Assembly (NCBI GenBank): GCA_914767715.1
Contig: OU612069.1
Span: 27,773,387 to 27,837,386 of the forward strand
From: Membranipora membranacea
Taxonomy: Eukaryota; Bryozoa; Gymnolaemata; Cheilostomatida; Membraniporidae
Length of the DNA: 64,000 nt
Direction of reading: 5' to 3'
Positions 12,173 to 22,175 of this stretch are shown one piece after another. Each line of letters begins with the position of its first letter. The stretch's first letter is position 1. The position numbers were made by a program, and so were the translations under genes. Under the pieces are notes generated by a model. It was not told the origin of the DNA and did not search any database. It saw only the letters and a list, made by a program, of their open reading frames with translations.

Positions 12173-12705
12173 TTTGCTAATTACCCAACAAATTTCCATC
12201 CGCTGGGTCAATTCCGGTGTGCATCCCTTCAATAAAGCTTCAATGTTTCAGAAATTCAAAAGTATCCCAGTATCAGAGAGAGAGCAAGTCAAGACAAGTG
12301 GTAATATTGGAGTTTGAGTAGAGTTGCTTCCTCTTTGGAAGCAATTCCACTTATTTCTAAGAATAACTATCACATTTACAGCTATTCGTTGTATTTCCTC
12401 TGTCTTTATTGTTGCGGATGCCCAGCGCAACAATACAGACAGAGGGAAATGAATGAATGAATAGCTATAAATATAATATTTATTATTAGAAATAAGTGGA
12501 ATTGCCTCCAAAGAGGAAGCAACTCCACTCCAACTCAACAGTGAAATGACCATATTACCACTTGTTTTGACTTACTCTCTCTCTCTGATACTGGGAACAC
12601 AATCCTCAATTCGATTTGATTTTCTGAAACATTGAAGCTTTATTGAAGGGATGCTCACCTGAATTGACCCAGCAGATAGAAATTTGTTGGGTAATTAGCA
12701 TTAGT
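12173..12705. mobile_element. Foldback element, imperfect palindrome with arms of about 240 bp
   Basis: The left arm (starting TTGCTAATTACCCAACA near 12,176) is the reverse complement, with substitutions and small indels, of the right arm ending near 12,700. Matching blocks include TTCAATAAAGCTTCAATG at 12,229 against its inverse at 12,632, a TC/AG-rich block, and GAAATAAGTGGAATTG-type sequence near the centre. The turn lies at about 12,412-12,425 (GGATGCCCA). The right arm is about 40 bp longer. This is the structure of a foldback/MITE element with no coding capacity. Confidence 0.85.
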
Positions 12706-12707
12706 TC

Positions 12708-12734
12708 CGACTGTCCAAATGTGGACAGTCGGTT
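12708..12734. repeat. Short perfect hairpin beside the foldback element
   Basis: CCGACTGTCCA, a 4-base AATG loop, then TGGACAGTCGG form an 11-bp perfect stem directly outside the right arm of the foldback element. Confidence 0.8.
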
Positions 12735-13389
12735 GAATAATAGCAACATAGAAGGTTTTCAGGCCATCGTTATCAATGCGTTTCAGCAATCTTATCAGGG
12801 AAAAGCGTTGGTAGTATTAAAATATCATAGAGTCAACATGATTACTGAATGTTGGTGTGTTTTCTACAACAATACCTAAATACTGTGGTCAGAGGGAGAA
12901 AGAAACATAGCATTTGTACGAGCCACAGTCAGTATCAAAGTTTTGCTAGAATTTAAAATCATATTGTTACTCTCAGACCAGGTGTTTGCTAACTGTATTG
13001 CAGCAGATGTGTTCTCAATGGATGGTTAAAAAATAGGCTTATGAAAGGTTGTATATTCAGTATATTTGATACATTTTGTAACATAATCAAAAGCTTTTAA
13101 GTCATCAACAAATAATAACCAAGGTATGGGGCCCAGTTATTTTCCCCGAGGGGGACAAACTTGAATAGGTTCATACTCCATCCAAAAAAGTCATAATAGT
13201 ATTTCACACCTAAAAACCTTTCTACTAACATAATGAAATTAGTGTCAAAACCAAAAGAATTCATTTTAGATATCAGTATTAGGTGCTGCATACTATCGAA
13301 GAGTTTGGAAAAATCAAGGTATGGATTTTGTAGCAGTTTGACATTGGTATCAGAGGCGAGAATGGATGACCAGCCATCTATCAGCTGAA

Positions 13390-14420
13390 ATGTCTATGAT
13401 TTTCTATGATTTCAAACAGCAAATACTTTTTGTGGAAGACAGCCACAACAAGTACGTCAATAACACGTGTGTGGTTACATATTCATTCGATGGCCCCGAG
13501 CACACAATAACCTTACAAACACATGGCAATGCTAAGCATCAAACACATGAGTACACACACGTTAAACCATCAGCCATTGCGAACGCTGCAACAAATTCTG
13601 TAAGGGAAAGATCTGTTAGGGGTGGTATTGAACAACATATATTCCAGCATGGCGGCAGAGCCGGTATTGCAGCAGAGAACTATCCCAATACAGGCCAATC
13701 GTACAGACATGGCATCAACAGAACTACATCTGGCGGAACAAATAAAAATTTTGCAGACGTAACACTCTCGGCTGAGGAAAATAGAGATATCTGCCGATCA
13801 GTTCAGCTGCACCAGCATCCAGCTATAGTGCTTGCAACAGAACAACGGCTTAACAATCTAGAACGTTTCGCGACTGGGAAAAAAGTAAGGCAATCAGTGT
13901 CGATCCGACATTTAACATTGGCGAAATCTTTGTGACATCCATAACGTCCCAACACCAATTTATATCATCACAGTGCACTGGCACAAAGGGTTGCTTTTGT
14001 GGCCCAATGTTGATTCATTTTGAGAAGAAGAGGATCACATACCAACTGCTCTTTGACACTCTCATCCAATAGCGACCTTCAATAGCAGAAATAAATAGAG
14101 TAGGAACTGATGGAGAAAATGAACTCATCACAGGTATAAAAGCATCTCTGCCGAATACGAAAATGATGAGATGTAACTACCACTCCGAAAAAAACGTAAT
14201 GGAACGATTGAAGAAATGTGGCCTTGCCTTGTTTGAGAAGACTATTAAACAGCATATAACCAGGCTGATCAACTCAATCCAATTTCGAGAACACCTTTGC
14301 CGAGACGCTTGAGTTTTGGAATACTAAAAGTACTCAGATGGCTAAGTACCTTGAAAAAGAGGAAGGACGTTATATGGAATGACCTACATGTGAGAGCCAA
14401 TGGTGGCGAGGTACCAATGT
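13390..14420 (+). pseudogene. Degenerate MULE-type DNA transposase
   Basis: The N-terminal part (open 13,366-13,935) contains VTLSAEENRDICRSVQLHQH and a segment ending ATEQRLNNLERF, which resembles the region before the catalytic core in transposases of this kind. After a frameshift near 13,890 the core is readable in another frame: DPTFNIG at about 13,902 (first catalytic Asp), a CFCGPMLIHFEKKR strand, then GTDGE at 14,103-14,117 (second Asp) and a CNYH helix start. A TAG at 14,070-14,072 interrupts it. Further C-terminal similarity fades by 14,420. A transposase of this family cuts and pastes its own element; no terminal repeats were identified. The family call rests on the paired DPTFN and GTDGE motifs and spacing. 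Confidence 0.6.
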
Positions 14421-15469
14421 AAATGTGGGTTTGACCAGGAGTAAGTGAGCCATGCCATAGGCAAAAAAATTTATCGTAGTTTCCATACGACACATGGCCC
14501 CAAAACTACTCTAACACGGGAGTGGGCATACCACCACATCGAGTGCTTCTCTGGAGACAAAGTACTACATGTATGCCCAGATCATACGGTACCAGAGACA
14601 ATGTTTGGATTACTTAGACAACGTGGTTTCTTAGTTTAAACTCAAGATATTTGAAATCGATAGAATTGATTTGTTTTGTGCTTGCCAGGTCATTTCATAA
14701 CATTGTAGATAATTAGCCTTTGAAGGTTAGGCCCCACACTTTTATACTATATAAATCATGGAAATTAAGTTCATAATAATAGTGCCATAATCATCCACCC
14801 AAATTTGATGCTTATCTTCACAAGATTTCAGTTTTCTATGTATAATTCTTGTATAATCCACCAATAGAAACTGTCAATCAACAGAACAAAGAGATCTTCT
14901 AAACGCTGTGTGTTACTATTTGGTGGTATGCTGTATCCAACAGGATCCTGACTTTAACGTTTTGACTTTGTGATCAACTGAGTTGACGGCATAGAACAAT
15001 AACACGTCTGGCTGCAATCACTGCCACAGATCTTGCACAAGACAGCTATGTAGCTGGTGTTACAGCATTGCTTTGTTGCCACAGTTTATCAAGTCTTTGC
15101 TTTAGATATATGGCTCCATATGATGTAATATAGCACCTCCTGCGAATATGTTGGATGATGTTACCAGACCGCCTCACTGCTGTGCATGATAATACCTATA
15201 ATATTATGATTGATCAATAATAATTGCAGAAAATATTTTGCGTGGAAGGGCGGCATGCGCACAGCAAGGATTCATTCTAAAGCACAGGGAGAGATCAGAG
15301 AGAAGTTGTGTTCTCCTGATAGCCCTGTACAATCCTATTGTGATATAAAATTATTTTTGAAATGAATAGCGCCATAATGACCCATACAATTTGGACATTT
15401 TCTTAGTCATTCTTTGCCTTGGCTCATTTGCTCACATATTCTCTCATAATATAGCGCTATTACTAAAAT
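14421..15469. other. Non-coding stretch
   Basis: No gene recognised. A diverged copy of a segment starting CCTGTACAAT (near 15,325) precedes the inverted repeat that follows. Confidence 0.4.
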
Positions 15470-15870
15470 GATTTTGATCCTCTTGGCAGTCCTGTACAAT
15501 TCAATTGGGATAAAAAAATCATTGTAGAAATAATGCTCTAGAAAATATGCTACAATTCTAAGAACTAAGTCTCCAAATTTAGGGGACGCCTGTAGCAAAT
15601 AGAAAGCTGGTCTTATGGAGCTCAAATAGACACTGACTGTGTGTTTTGTGCAATGTAATAAAGCAATCAGTGTCTGCATGAGTTCTATGCTGCACACATT
15701 TCATCAATGAACTAAACCTCATTAGTTTCATGAGCTTTCTACCACCCTTACATTTTGAAATTTTGTTAGAATCTCTTAGCTAATGTTCTCACAATATCTC
15801 CCGATTAGCATTATTTCTACAATGTTTTTATATCCGTACATAACTGCCAAGAGAAGACAGCTTCGCATCA
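15470..15870. repeat. Imperfect inverted repeat (possible MITE)
   Basis: The block CATTGTAGAAATAATGCT near 15,521-15,538 returns in inverse orientation near 15,806-15,823, and flanking blocks (TCTTGGCAGT against its inverse ACTGCCAAGA) keep the same order outward. Arms are roughly 70-100 bp and diverged, with about 270 bp between. No coding capacity seen. Confidence 0.5.
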
Positions 15871-15960
15871 GCACGATGCTTATTGTCATTAGAACACAGC
15901 TTTCTGAACTCTACCTATTATTATACCATAATATTGTGGAGTTAGCTTGCAGCATAATAG

Positions 15961-18050
15961 GCACTATGAACAAAAGAAGAAAAACCAGGCTTTAGGTACC
16001 AAAGGTGTAGTTGGCGTCATAGGAGTGTTCGAGAGTTTGATATGGGTTATGGATGGTAAGCGCAAAATTGTCTGGTAGAGAGAGCCCAATCTTATTACAC
16101 AAGCTGATATGGGTGGGAATGGCTCGAGTGCAACTAGGAAGGGTAAGACGATGCGATACACTTAATGCCCTAGTTTATTCCTAGAATGTTCTTTCTCCAT
16201 TGTCTAGTGGCTAATGCATACCCATAAACATGTCAGCCAGCATGGGGAAGCTTTACGCAAATCTTGTTGACAACCAACCATTAATTATTTGCATTAAATG
16301 ATTTAAGATAACTAACCCATGCAGACCACCCACAGCTAGCCACAAGAACACCCACAGCACCTAACCCTTTTGAGGCCCTGTTGAGTAAGAGCTGAATGTT
16401 CCAGACACGTTCTAGCGTGTAGTTTACTGCCTAAATTCTGACCCGGCTCTCTCTTTATGATAAGTCATAAATGTTTAGCAGCCAGACAATGTCTGTCTGC
16501 TGTCTCTCAAATCCAGCTTAGTACCTAAAAGATCATGCGACCAATACGTAAGAAAGTACATAAATATGGATATATGTATCCGCTTCCAAGCAAATCCAAG
16601 CTAACTGGTGCAAACCTCAAACTGAGATAATAAGCCTTTCGTTACAAAACCACCTATTAGCTATAATTCACTGTGACTTTCCATTGTATTTTTTTGGTAT
16701 TTTTTCAAGTTATAATTCCAGGGAGACTTCATGTTTTAATTGATGACTAAGTGCCTTATGAAATTATATGGGTTATATAGAGAAAATATAAAGATAATAA
16801 ACTATGTATAGAGAATATAGAGATATTAAAGACAGAATAAGAGTATTGTAGAGAGATTATAGACAATATAAACAAAGACAGTTAATTAACAGACAAAAAA
16901 TAATAATGTTATAAATTAAGTAATCAAGATCAAGTCAGAAGAGTCACACCTCTATCTATTATAATAATCTTTGTGGTAGTGTTAAAAAGCTTTGTTTGTT
17001 TCAGAAAATATTGACATTGTCAGTCTAGCTCTAGTCACCTACCTTTTGTGTTCAGTTCTCATTATTATTCATGAAATTTTCAAAGGAATTGTAAATTGTA
17101 GCACACAATACAAGAAGTGAGGAGGCATGCAAGGAAAGTCTAAGAGAAAGAAATTGAAAAATTTGAGAACTTGATACTCTGTTCACTGAGATACATTTGT
17201 CTTTGATTGGATGTTATACCAGAAAACAAATTGTTATTGGCTCCTGAAAAAATTATGTGACCTATTCCTCAATTTCAAAAGTATGGGCCGAAAAGGGGAG
17301 GGCCATTCGGTCGTTCGGCTGTTCGGCCGTTCGGCTTTTTCACTGTACCCGACCTTCAAGTAGGCCTACTGCAATCTACAAATATCAAAAAAGTATGTCT
17401 TAGTTTAAATATTAGTGAAACAGTTCTCAAAACTTGTGAACATGGATTTTAGACTTCTACAGCAGCCAGATATTATATCTAGTAAATTCAACATTGTAAA
17501 TACAAAGGTCCAAGTGAAACTAGGCCATCATTTATCTACAGTATTGGTAGCAGACCAACAAGTATGAAAGTTTAGTTAGTAACACGACCAGCCATAGTTC
17601 TAGCTTGCTGCTGATGTTAGATACCACGGGTTGACAGCTGTGGTCATCACCAGGTGACAGCTAGCTGTCTCACTCATCTTAGTGGGTGGGCTGATGCTGA
17701 GCATCAAGCTACCTTACAACTTGGTCGAGATAATGGTGTTACTACTTCTCTAAAAAAGTACAGGTGAGAATAGCTGAAATAATCATTTCAAATTCAGTGC
17801 TATGCACCCCCCCCCCCCCAAAAAGAGGAGTCAGCCTTGAGCTGTGTTGTTAAACATTTTTTAGGATACAGAGGCCTACAACATATTTATGAGGAAACGG
17901 TGAAAAGAAATAAGTAAACCACTAGCCAGAGATCCCAGCAGCTGTATGTTTATCACATGACACTCGATCAACTGCAATCAAGGCAGATGAACTTTCTGTT
18001 GGTAACTAATAAAGTGAATTGCTCCACCCTTTGATAATGAATTTGCAAAA
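15961..18050. other. Non-coding stretch with simple repeats
   Basis: AT-rich GATA/TAGAGA-like sequence occupies about 16,775-16,920. A short 8-bp repeat of TTCGGCYG lies at 17,307-17,336 and a 13-base C tract at 17,807-17,819. No gene recognised. Confidence 0.45.
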
Positions 18051-18059
18051 CCAGCACAC

Positions 18060-18420
18060 AAGAATTTGCCAAGGGGCTACTTTAGATCTATCTGCCAGAA
18101 AAATGCTTATCTCCTCTCCAGCGTCATCAAATTAAACCGGAATCCCGACAAATTTCAGACAGAAACATCAAAAAACGTGTCACGTCTAAAAAGACACAAC
18201 CCGACACATCACTTGGAGATACTACTCATGCAATATAAACCCCATATGTTTGCTATAACAGAAACTAATTGATCCCTTCCATTCAAACCATGAAATATGT
18301 GATAAATATACTTAATACAGGTTAGACAGTGCCAACTCAACAGATAGAGGTAGCGGAGTTCATATGGATATACCTGATGCGTGCAATATATCCGCGCGCA
18401 ATATCGCTGTGAATAAATTA
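18060..18420 (+). mobile_element. LINE endonuclease N-terminal fragment (LINE-C)
   Basis: An open stretch (18,066-18,272) ends with LLMQYKPHMFAITETN, the pattern at the first active-site glutamate of LINE endonucleases. Beyond the stop the same kind of signal continues as RLDSANSTDRGSGV, where these proteins have a conserved glycine-rich loop. The fragment is cut off where the satellite begins at about 18,431. Confidence 0.6.
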
Positions 18421-18430
18421 GGAGTATGAG

Positions 18431-18613
18431 GTGGCCCAGATTCGATGCGGGGGAAGCTGGACGCGCAGGGAGGGCCCCAGCCCTTCGCAGCGTGGCCCAG
18501 ATTCGATGCGGGGGAAGCTGGACGCGCAGGGAGGGCCCCAGCCCTTCGCAGCGTGGCCCAGATTCGATGCGGGGGAAGCTGGACGCGCAGGGAGGGCCCC
18601 AGCCCTTCGCAGC
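18431..18613. repeat. Satellite, three 61-bp units
   Basis: Three essentially identical 61-bp units start at 18,431, 18,492 and 18,553. Each begins GTGGCCCAGATTCGATGCGG, then has a GC-rich part containing AAGCTGGACGCGCAGGG and ending CCCTTCGCAGC. A fourth start at 18,614 switches into the 43-bp unit. The shared first part shows that the two unit types are related. Confidence 0.95.
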
Positions 18614-19680
18614 GTGGCCCAGATTCGATGCGGGGGAAGAACTTGCCCCCCTTTTAAACGCCCAGATTCGATGCGGGGGAAGAACTTGCCCCCCATTTTA
18701 AACGCCCAGATTCGATGCGGGGGAAGAACTTGCCCCCCTTTAAACGCCCAGATTCGATGCGGGGGAAGAACTTGCCCCCCTTTTAAACGCCCAGATTCGA
18801 TGCGGGGGAAGAACTTGCCCCCCTTTTAAACGCCCAGATTCGATGCGGGGGAAGAACTTGCCCCCCTTTTAAACGCCCAGATTCGATGCGGGGGAAGAAC
18901 TTGCCCCCCTTTTAAACGCCCAGATTCGATGCGGGGGAAGAACTTGCCCCCCTTTTAAACGCCCAGATTCGATGCGGGGGAAGAACTTGCCCCCCTTTTA
19001 AACGCCCAGATTCGATGCGGGGGAAGAACTTGCCCCCCTTTTAAACGCCCAGATTCGATGCGGGGGAAGAACTTGCCCCCCTTTTAAACGCCCAGATTCG
19101 ATGCGGGGGAAGAACTTGCCCCCCTTTTAAACGCCCAGATTCGATGCGGGGGAAGAACTTGCCCCCCTTTTAAATGCCCAGATTCGATGCGGGGGAAGAA
19201 CTTGCCCCCCTTTTAAACGCCCAGATTCGATGCGGGGGAAGAACTTGCCCCCCTTTTAAACGCCCAGATTCGATGCGGGGGAAGAACTTGCCCCCCTTTT
19301 AAACGCCCAGATTCGATGCGGGGGAAGAACTTGCCCCCCTTTTAAACGCCCAGATTCGATGCGGGGGAAGAACTTGCCCCCCTTTTAAACGCCCAGATTC
19401 GATGCGGGGGAAGAACTTGCCCCCCTTTTAAACGCCCAGATTCGATGCGGGGGAAGAACTTGCCCCCCTTTTAAACGCCCAGATTCGATGCGGGGGAAGA
19501 GCTTGCCCCCCTTTTAAACGCCCAGATTCGATGCGGGGGAAGAACTTGCCCCCCTTTTAAACGCCCAGATTCGATGCGGGGGAAGAACTTGCCCCCCTTT
19601 TAAACACCCAGATTCGATGCGGGGGAAGAACTTGCCCCCCTTTTAAACGCCCAGATTCGATGCGGGGGAAGAACTTGCAA
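18614..19680. repeat. Satellite, about 25 units of 43 bp
   Basis: Units begin CCCAGATTCGATGCGGGGG, continue AAGAACTTGCCCCCC and end TTTTAAACG. They are almost identical, with rare single changes (for example AAATG near 19,173, GAGCTTG near 19,500, AAACACC near 19,604) and one unit a base or two different in the T run. Such homogeneity implies recent expansion or conversion. Open frames on either strand here are repeat by-products. Confidence 0.97.
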
Positions 19681-22175
19681 GTGGGGGCAAGTGGGGGCAA
19701 GTGGGGGCAAGTGGGGGCAAGTGGGGGCAAGTGGGGGCAAGTGGGGGCAAGTGGGGGCAAGTGGGGGCAAGTGGGGGCAAGTGGGGGCAAGTGGGGGCAA
19801 GTGGGGGCAAGTGGGGGCAAGTGGGGGCAAGTGGGGGCAAGTGGGGGCAAGTGGGGGCAAGTGGGGGCAAGTGGGGGCAAGTGGGGGCAAGTGGGGGCAA
19901 GTGAGGGCAAGTGAGGGCAAGTGAGGGCAAGTGAGAGCAAGTGAGAGCAAGTGAGAGCAAGTGAGAGTAAGTGAAGGCAAGTGAGAGTAAGCGAGAGTAA
20001 GCGAGAGTAAGCGAGAGTAAGCGAGAGTAAGTGAGAGTAAGTGAGAGTAAGTAAGAGTAAGTAAGAGTAAGTAAGAGTAAGTAAGAGTAAGTAAGAGTAA
20101 GTAAGAGTAAGTAAGAGTAAGTAAGAGTAAGTGAAGGCAAGTGAAGGCCAGTGAAGGCCAGTGAAGGCCAGTGAAGGCAAGTGAAGGCAAGTGAAGGCAA
20201 GTGAAGGCAAGTGAGGGCAAGTGAGGGCAAGTGAGGGCAAGTGAGGGCAAGTGAGGGCAAGTGAGAGTAAGTGAGAGCAAGTGAGAGCAAGTGAGAGTAA
20301 GTGAGAGTAAGTGAGAGTAAGTGAGAGTAAGTGAGAGCAAGTGAGAGCAAGTGAAGGCAAGTGAGAGCAAGTGAGACTAAGCAGGAACAAGCAAAAGTTC
20401 GTGTGACCAAGTGAGAGTAAGTGCAAGTAAGTGAAGGCAAGCGAAGGTACGTGAGAGTAAGCGAAAGCAAGCCAAGACGAGCGAGATCTTGTGAAGGCAA
20501 GTGAGAGCAAGTGAAGGCACGTGATAGCAAGTGAAGGCAACTGAGAGCAAGTGAAGGCAAGTAAGAGTAAGTGAAGCCAAGTGAGAGTGAGTGAAGGCAA
20601 GTGTAGGCAAGTGAAGGCAAGTCAAGGCAAGTGAAGGCAAGTGAAGGCAATTGCAAGTAAGCAGGACCAAGCAAAAGTAAGTGAGAGCAAGTGAGAGCAA
20701 ATGAGAGCAAGTGAGAGCAAGTGAGAGCAAATGAAGGCAACTGAGAACAAGTGAAGGCAAGTGAGAGTAAGTGCAAGTAAGTGAAGGCAAGCGAAGGTAA
20801 GTGAGAGTAAGCAAGAGCAAGCGAAGACTAGCGAGATCTTGTGAAGGCAAGTGAGAGCAAGTGAAGGCAAGTGAGAGCAAATGAAGACAACTGAGAACAA
20901 GTGAAGGCAAGTGAGAGTAAGTGAGAGTAAGTGAAGGCAAACGAGATTTAGTGCAAGTTAGTGAAGCCAAGTGAGAATAAGTGCAAGTAAGTGAAGCCAA
21001 GTGAGAGTAAGTGCAAGTAAGTGAAGGCAAGTGAGAGTAAGTGAAGAAAAGTGAGATAAGTGAAGAAAAGTGAGAATAGGTGAAGGCACGTGAGAATAAG
21101 TGTATGCAAGTGCAAATAAGTGAAGGCGAGTGAGAATAAGTCAAGGCAAGTGAGAGTAAATAAAGGCAAATGGAAGCAAGTGGAAACAAGTGGAAATAAC
21201 TGGAGGCAAGTAAGAGTAAGCGAAGGCAAGTGTAAGCAAGTGGAAGCAAGTGAGAGTAAGCAAAGGCAGGTGAGAGTAAGTGAGAGTAATTGAAGGCAAG
21301 CAATACTAATTGAAGGCAAGCGAGACTAAGTAAAGTCAAGCGAGACTAAGTAAATGCAAGCAAGACTAAGTAAATGCAAGTTGGAGTAAGTGAGAGCAAG
21401 CGAGAGTAAGTGAAGGCAAGCGAGAGTAAGTAAAGGCAAGTGGTTGCAAATGGATGCGAGTGAATGCAGTTGGAAGTAGAAGAAAATGCAAGTTGGTGAA
21501 GGCAAGTTCGTGCAAATGGACGTAAGTGTAGGCAAGCAGAAATATGCGTACACAAGCGGGCAAGAGAAAGGAAGTGAAGGCAAGTTGAAGGGAGTGTATG
21601 CAAGTTGAACGGAGTGTATGCTAGCGGACGCATGTGTAAGCAAGCGGTAAGAAGTGAAAGGCGTGTATGCAAGCGGAAGCAAGTGGGAATAGGTTAAGGC
21701 AAGAGGAAATAAGTGTAGGCAATTGGATGCAAGCGGCGAGTTAGTGTAGTGTAAGCAGAAGTGTAGGCAAGTGGAATTTAGTTTAATCAAGTAGAAATGT
21801 GTGTGGGCAAGGGAAAGGCAGTTTATGCAAGCAAAAGCATGTGTATGCAAGCGGAAGTCAGTGTATGCAAAAGGAAGTTAGTGTATGCAAAAGGAAGTTA
21901 GTGTAGGCAAGCGTAGTAAGCAGACGCAAGTGGAAGCAAGTTGGATGTAAGTAAAGGCAAGTTCGAGTTGGTGGACGTAAGCCATGGCGGCAAGTGTAAT
22001 TAAGTGAAAGCAAGTGGATACAAGTAGAAGTAAATGGATGGTAAGTGGAGGCCAGTGCAGGCAACTGGCTTTAATTAAAGACAGTTGTAGGTATGGGAAA
22101 GTAAATGTAGGTCAGTGGAAGCAAGTGTAGTAAGTGTAGGCAAGCGGAGTCAGTATTTGCGAGCAAAAGCAAGTA
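19681..22175. repeat. 10-bp G-rich minisatellite with a decay gradient
   Basis: The array starts with 22 perfect copies of GTGGGGGCAA (19,681-19,900). It then passes through GTGAGGGCAA, GTGAGAGCAA, GTGAGAGTAA, a block of GCGAGAGTAA, a block of GTAAGAGTAA (about 20,051-20,130), a block of GTGAAGGCCA and mixed units. Beyond about 21,000 units increasingly lose the 10-bp register, and the array fades near 22,175. There are roughly 250 units. Runs of five G every 10 bp at the left end should favour G-quadruplexes. The unit has no stop on the minus strand, so long frames of 250-377 codons open in three registers; I regard them as non-genes. Confidence 0.97.

Larger units (their letters stand above)
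11570..13380 (-). mobile_element. Degenerate LINE on the minus strand (LINE-B), interrupted by a foldback element
   Basis: Two minus-strand pieces appear to belong to one element. The upstream piece (13,380 down to about 12,740) has RT motifs: YLDFSKLFDSM, then a helix region SKMNSFGFDTNFIMLV, a degraded GVPQG/ADD region, and SNNMILNSSKT. The downstream piece (about 11,810 to 11,570) has the typical LINE C-terminal pattern TYACPAWYH followed by an LEGIQHSAT-like helix. The foldback element at 12,173-12,705 lies between them. Stops and frameshifts are frequent. The two parts may instead be independent fragments of similar elements. Confidence 0.65.

Noticed and set aside
18431-19680. Protein-coding gene with a repeated DSMRGKNLPP-type peptide
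   Set aside because: The frames follow from a 43-bp satellite with almost identical units, shift register with unit length, and exist on both strands.
19557-21339. Large Leu/Pro/Ser-rich secreted or membrane repeat proteins on the minus strand
   Set aside because: Three different registers are open at once because the 10-bp unit has no stop codon; no start context or splice support.
19681-22175. Telomeric repeat
   Set aside because: The unit is a 10-mer GTGGGGGCAA with a decay gradient, not TTAGGG or a known variant, and non-repetitive sequence follows on both sides.
19681-22175. Array of real splice donors (GTAAGT and GTGAGT words)
   Set aside because: These words arise from the decayed 10-bp unit; no exons precede them.
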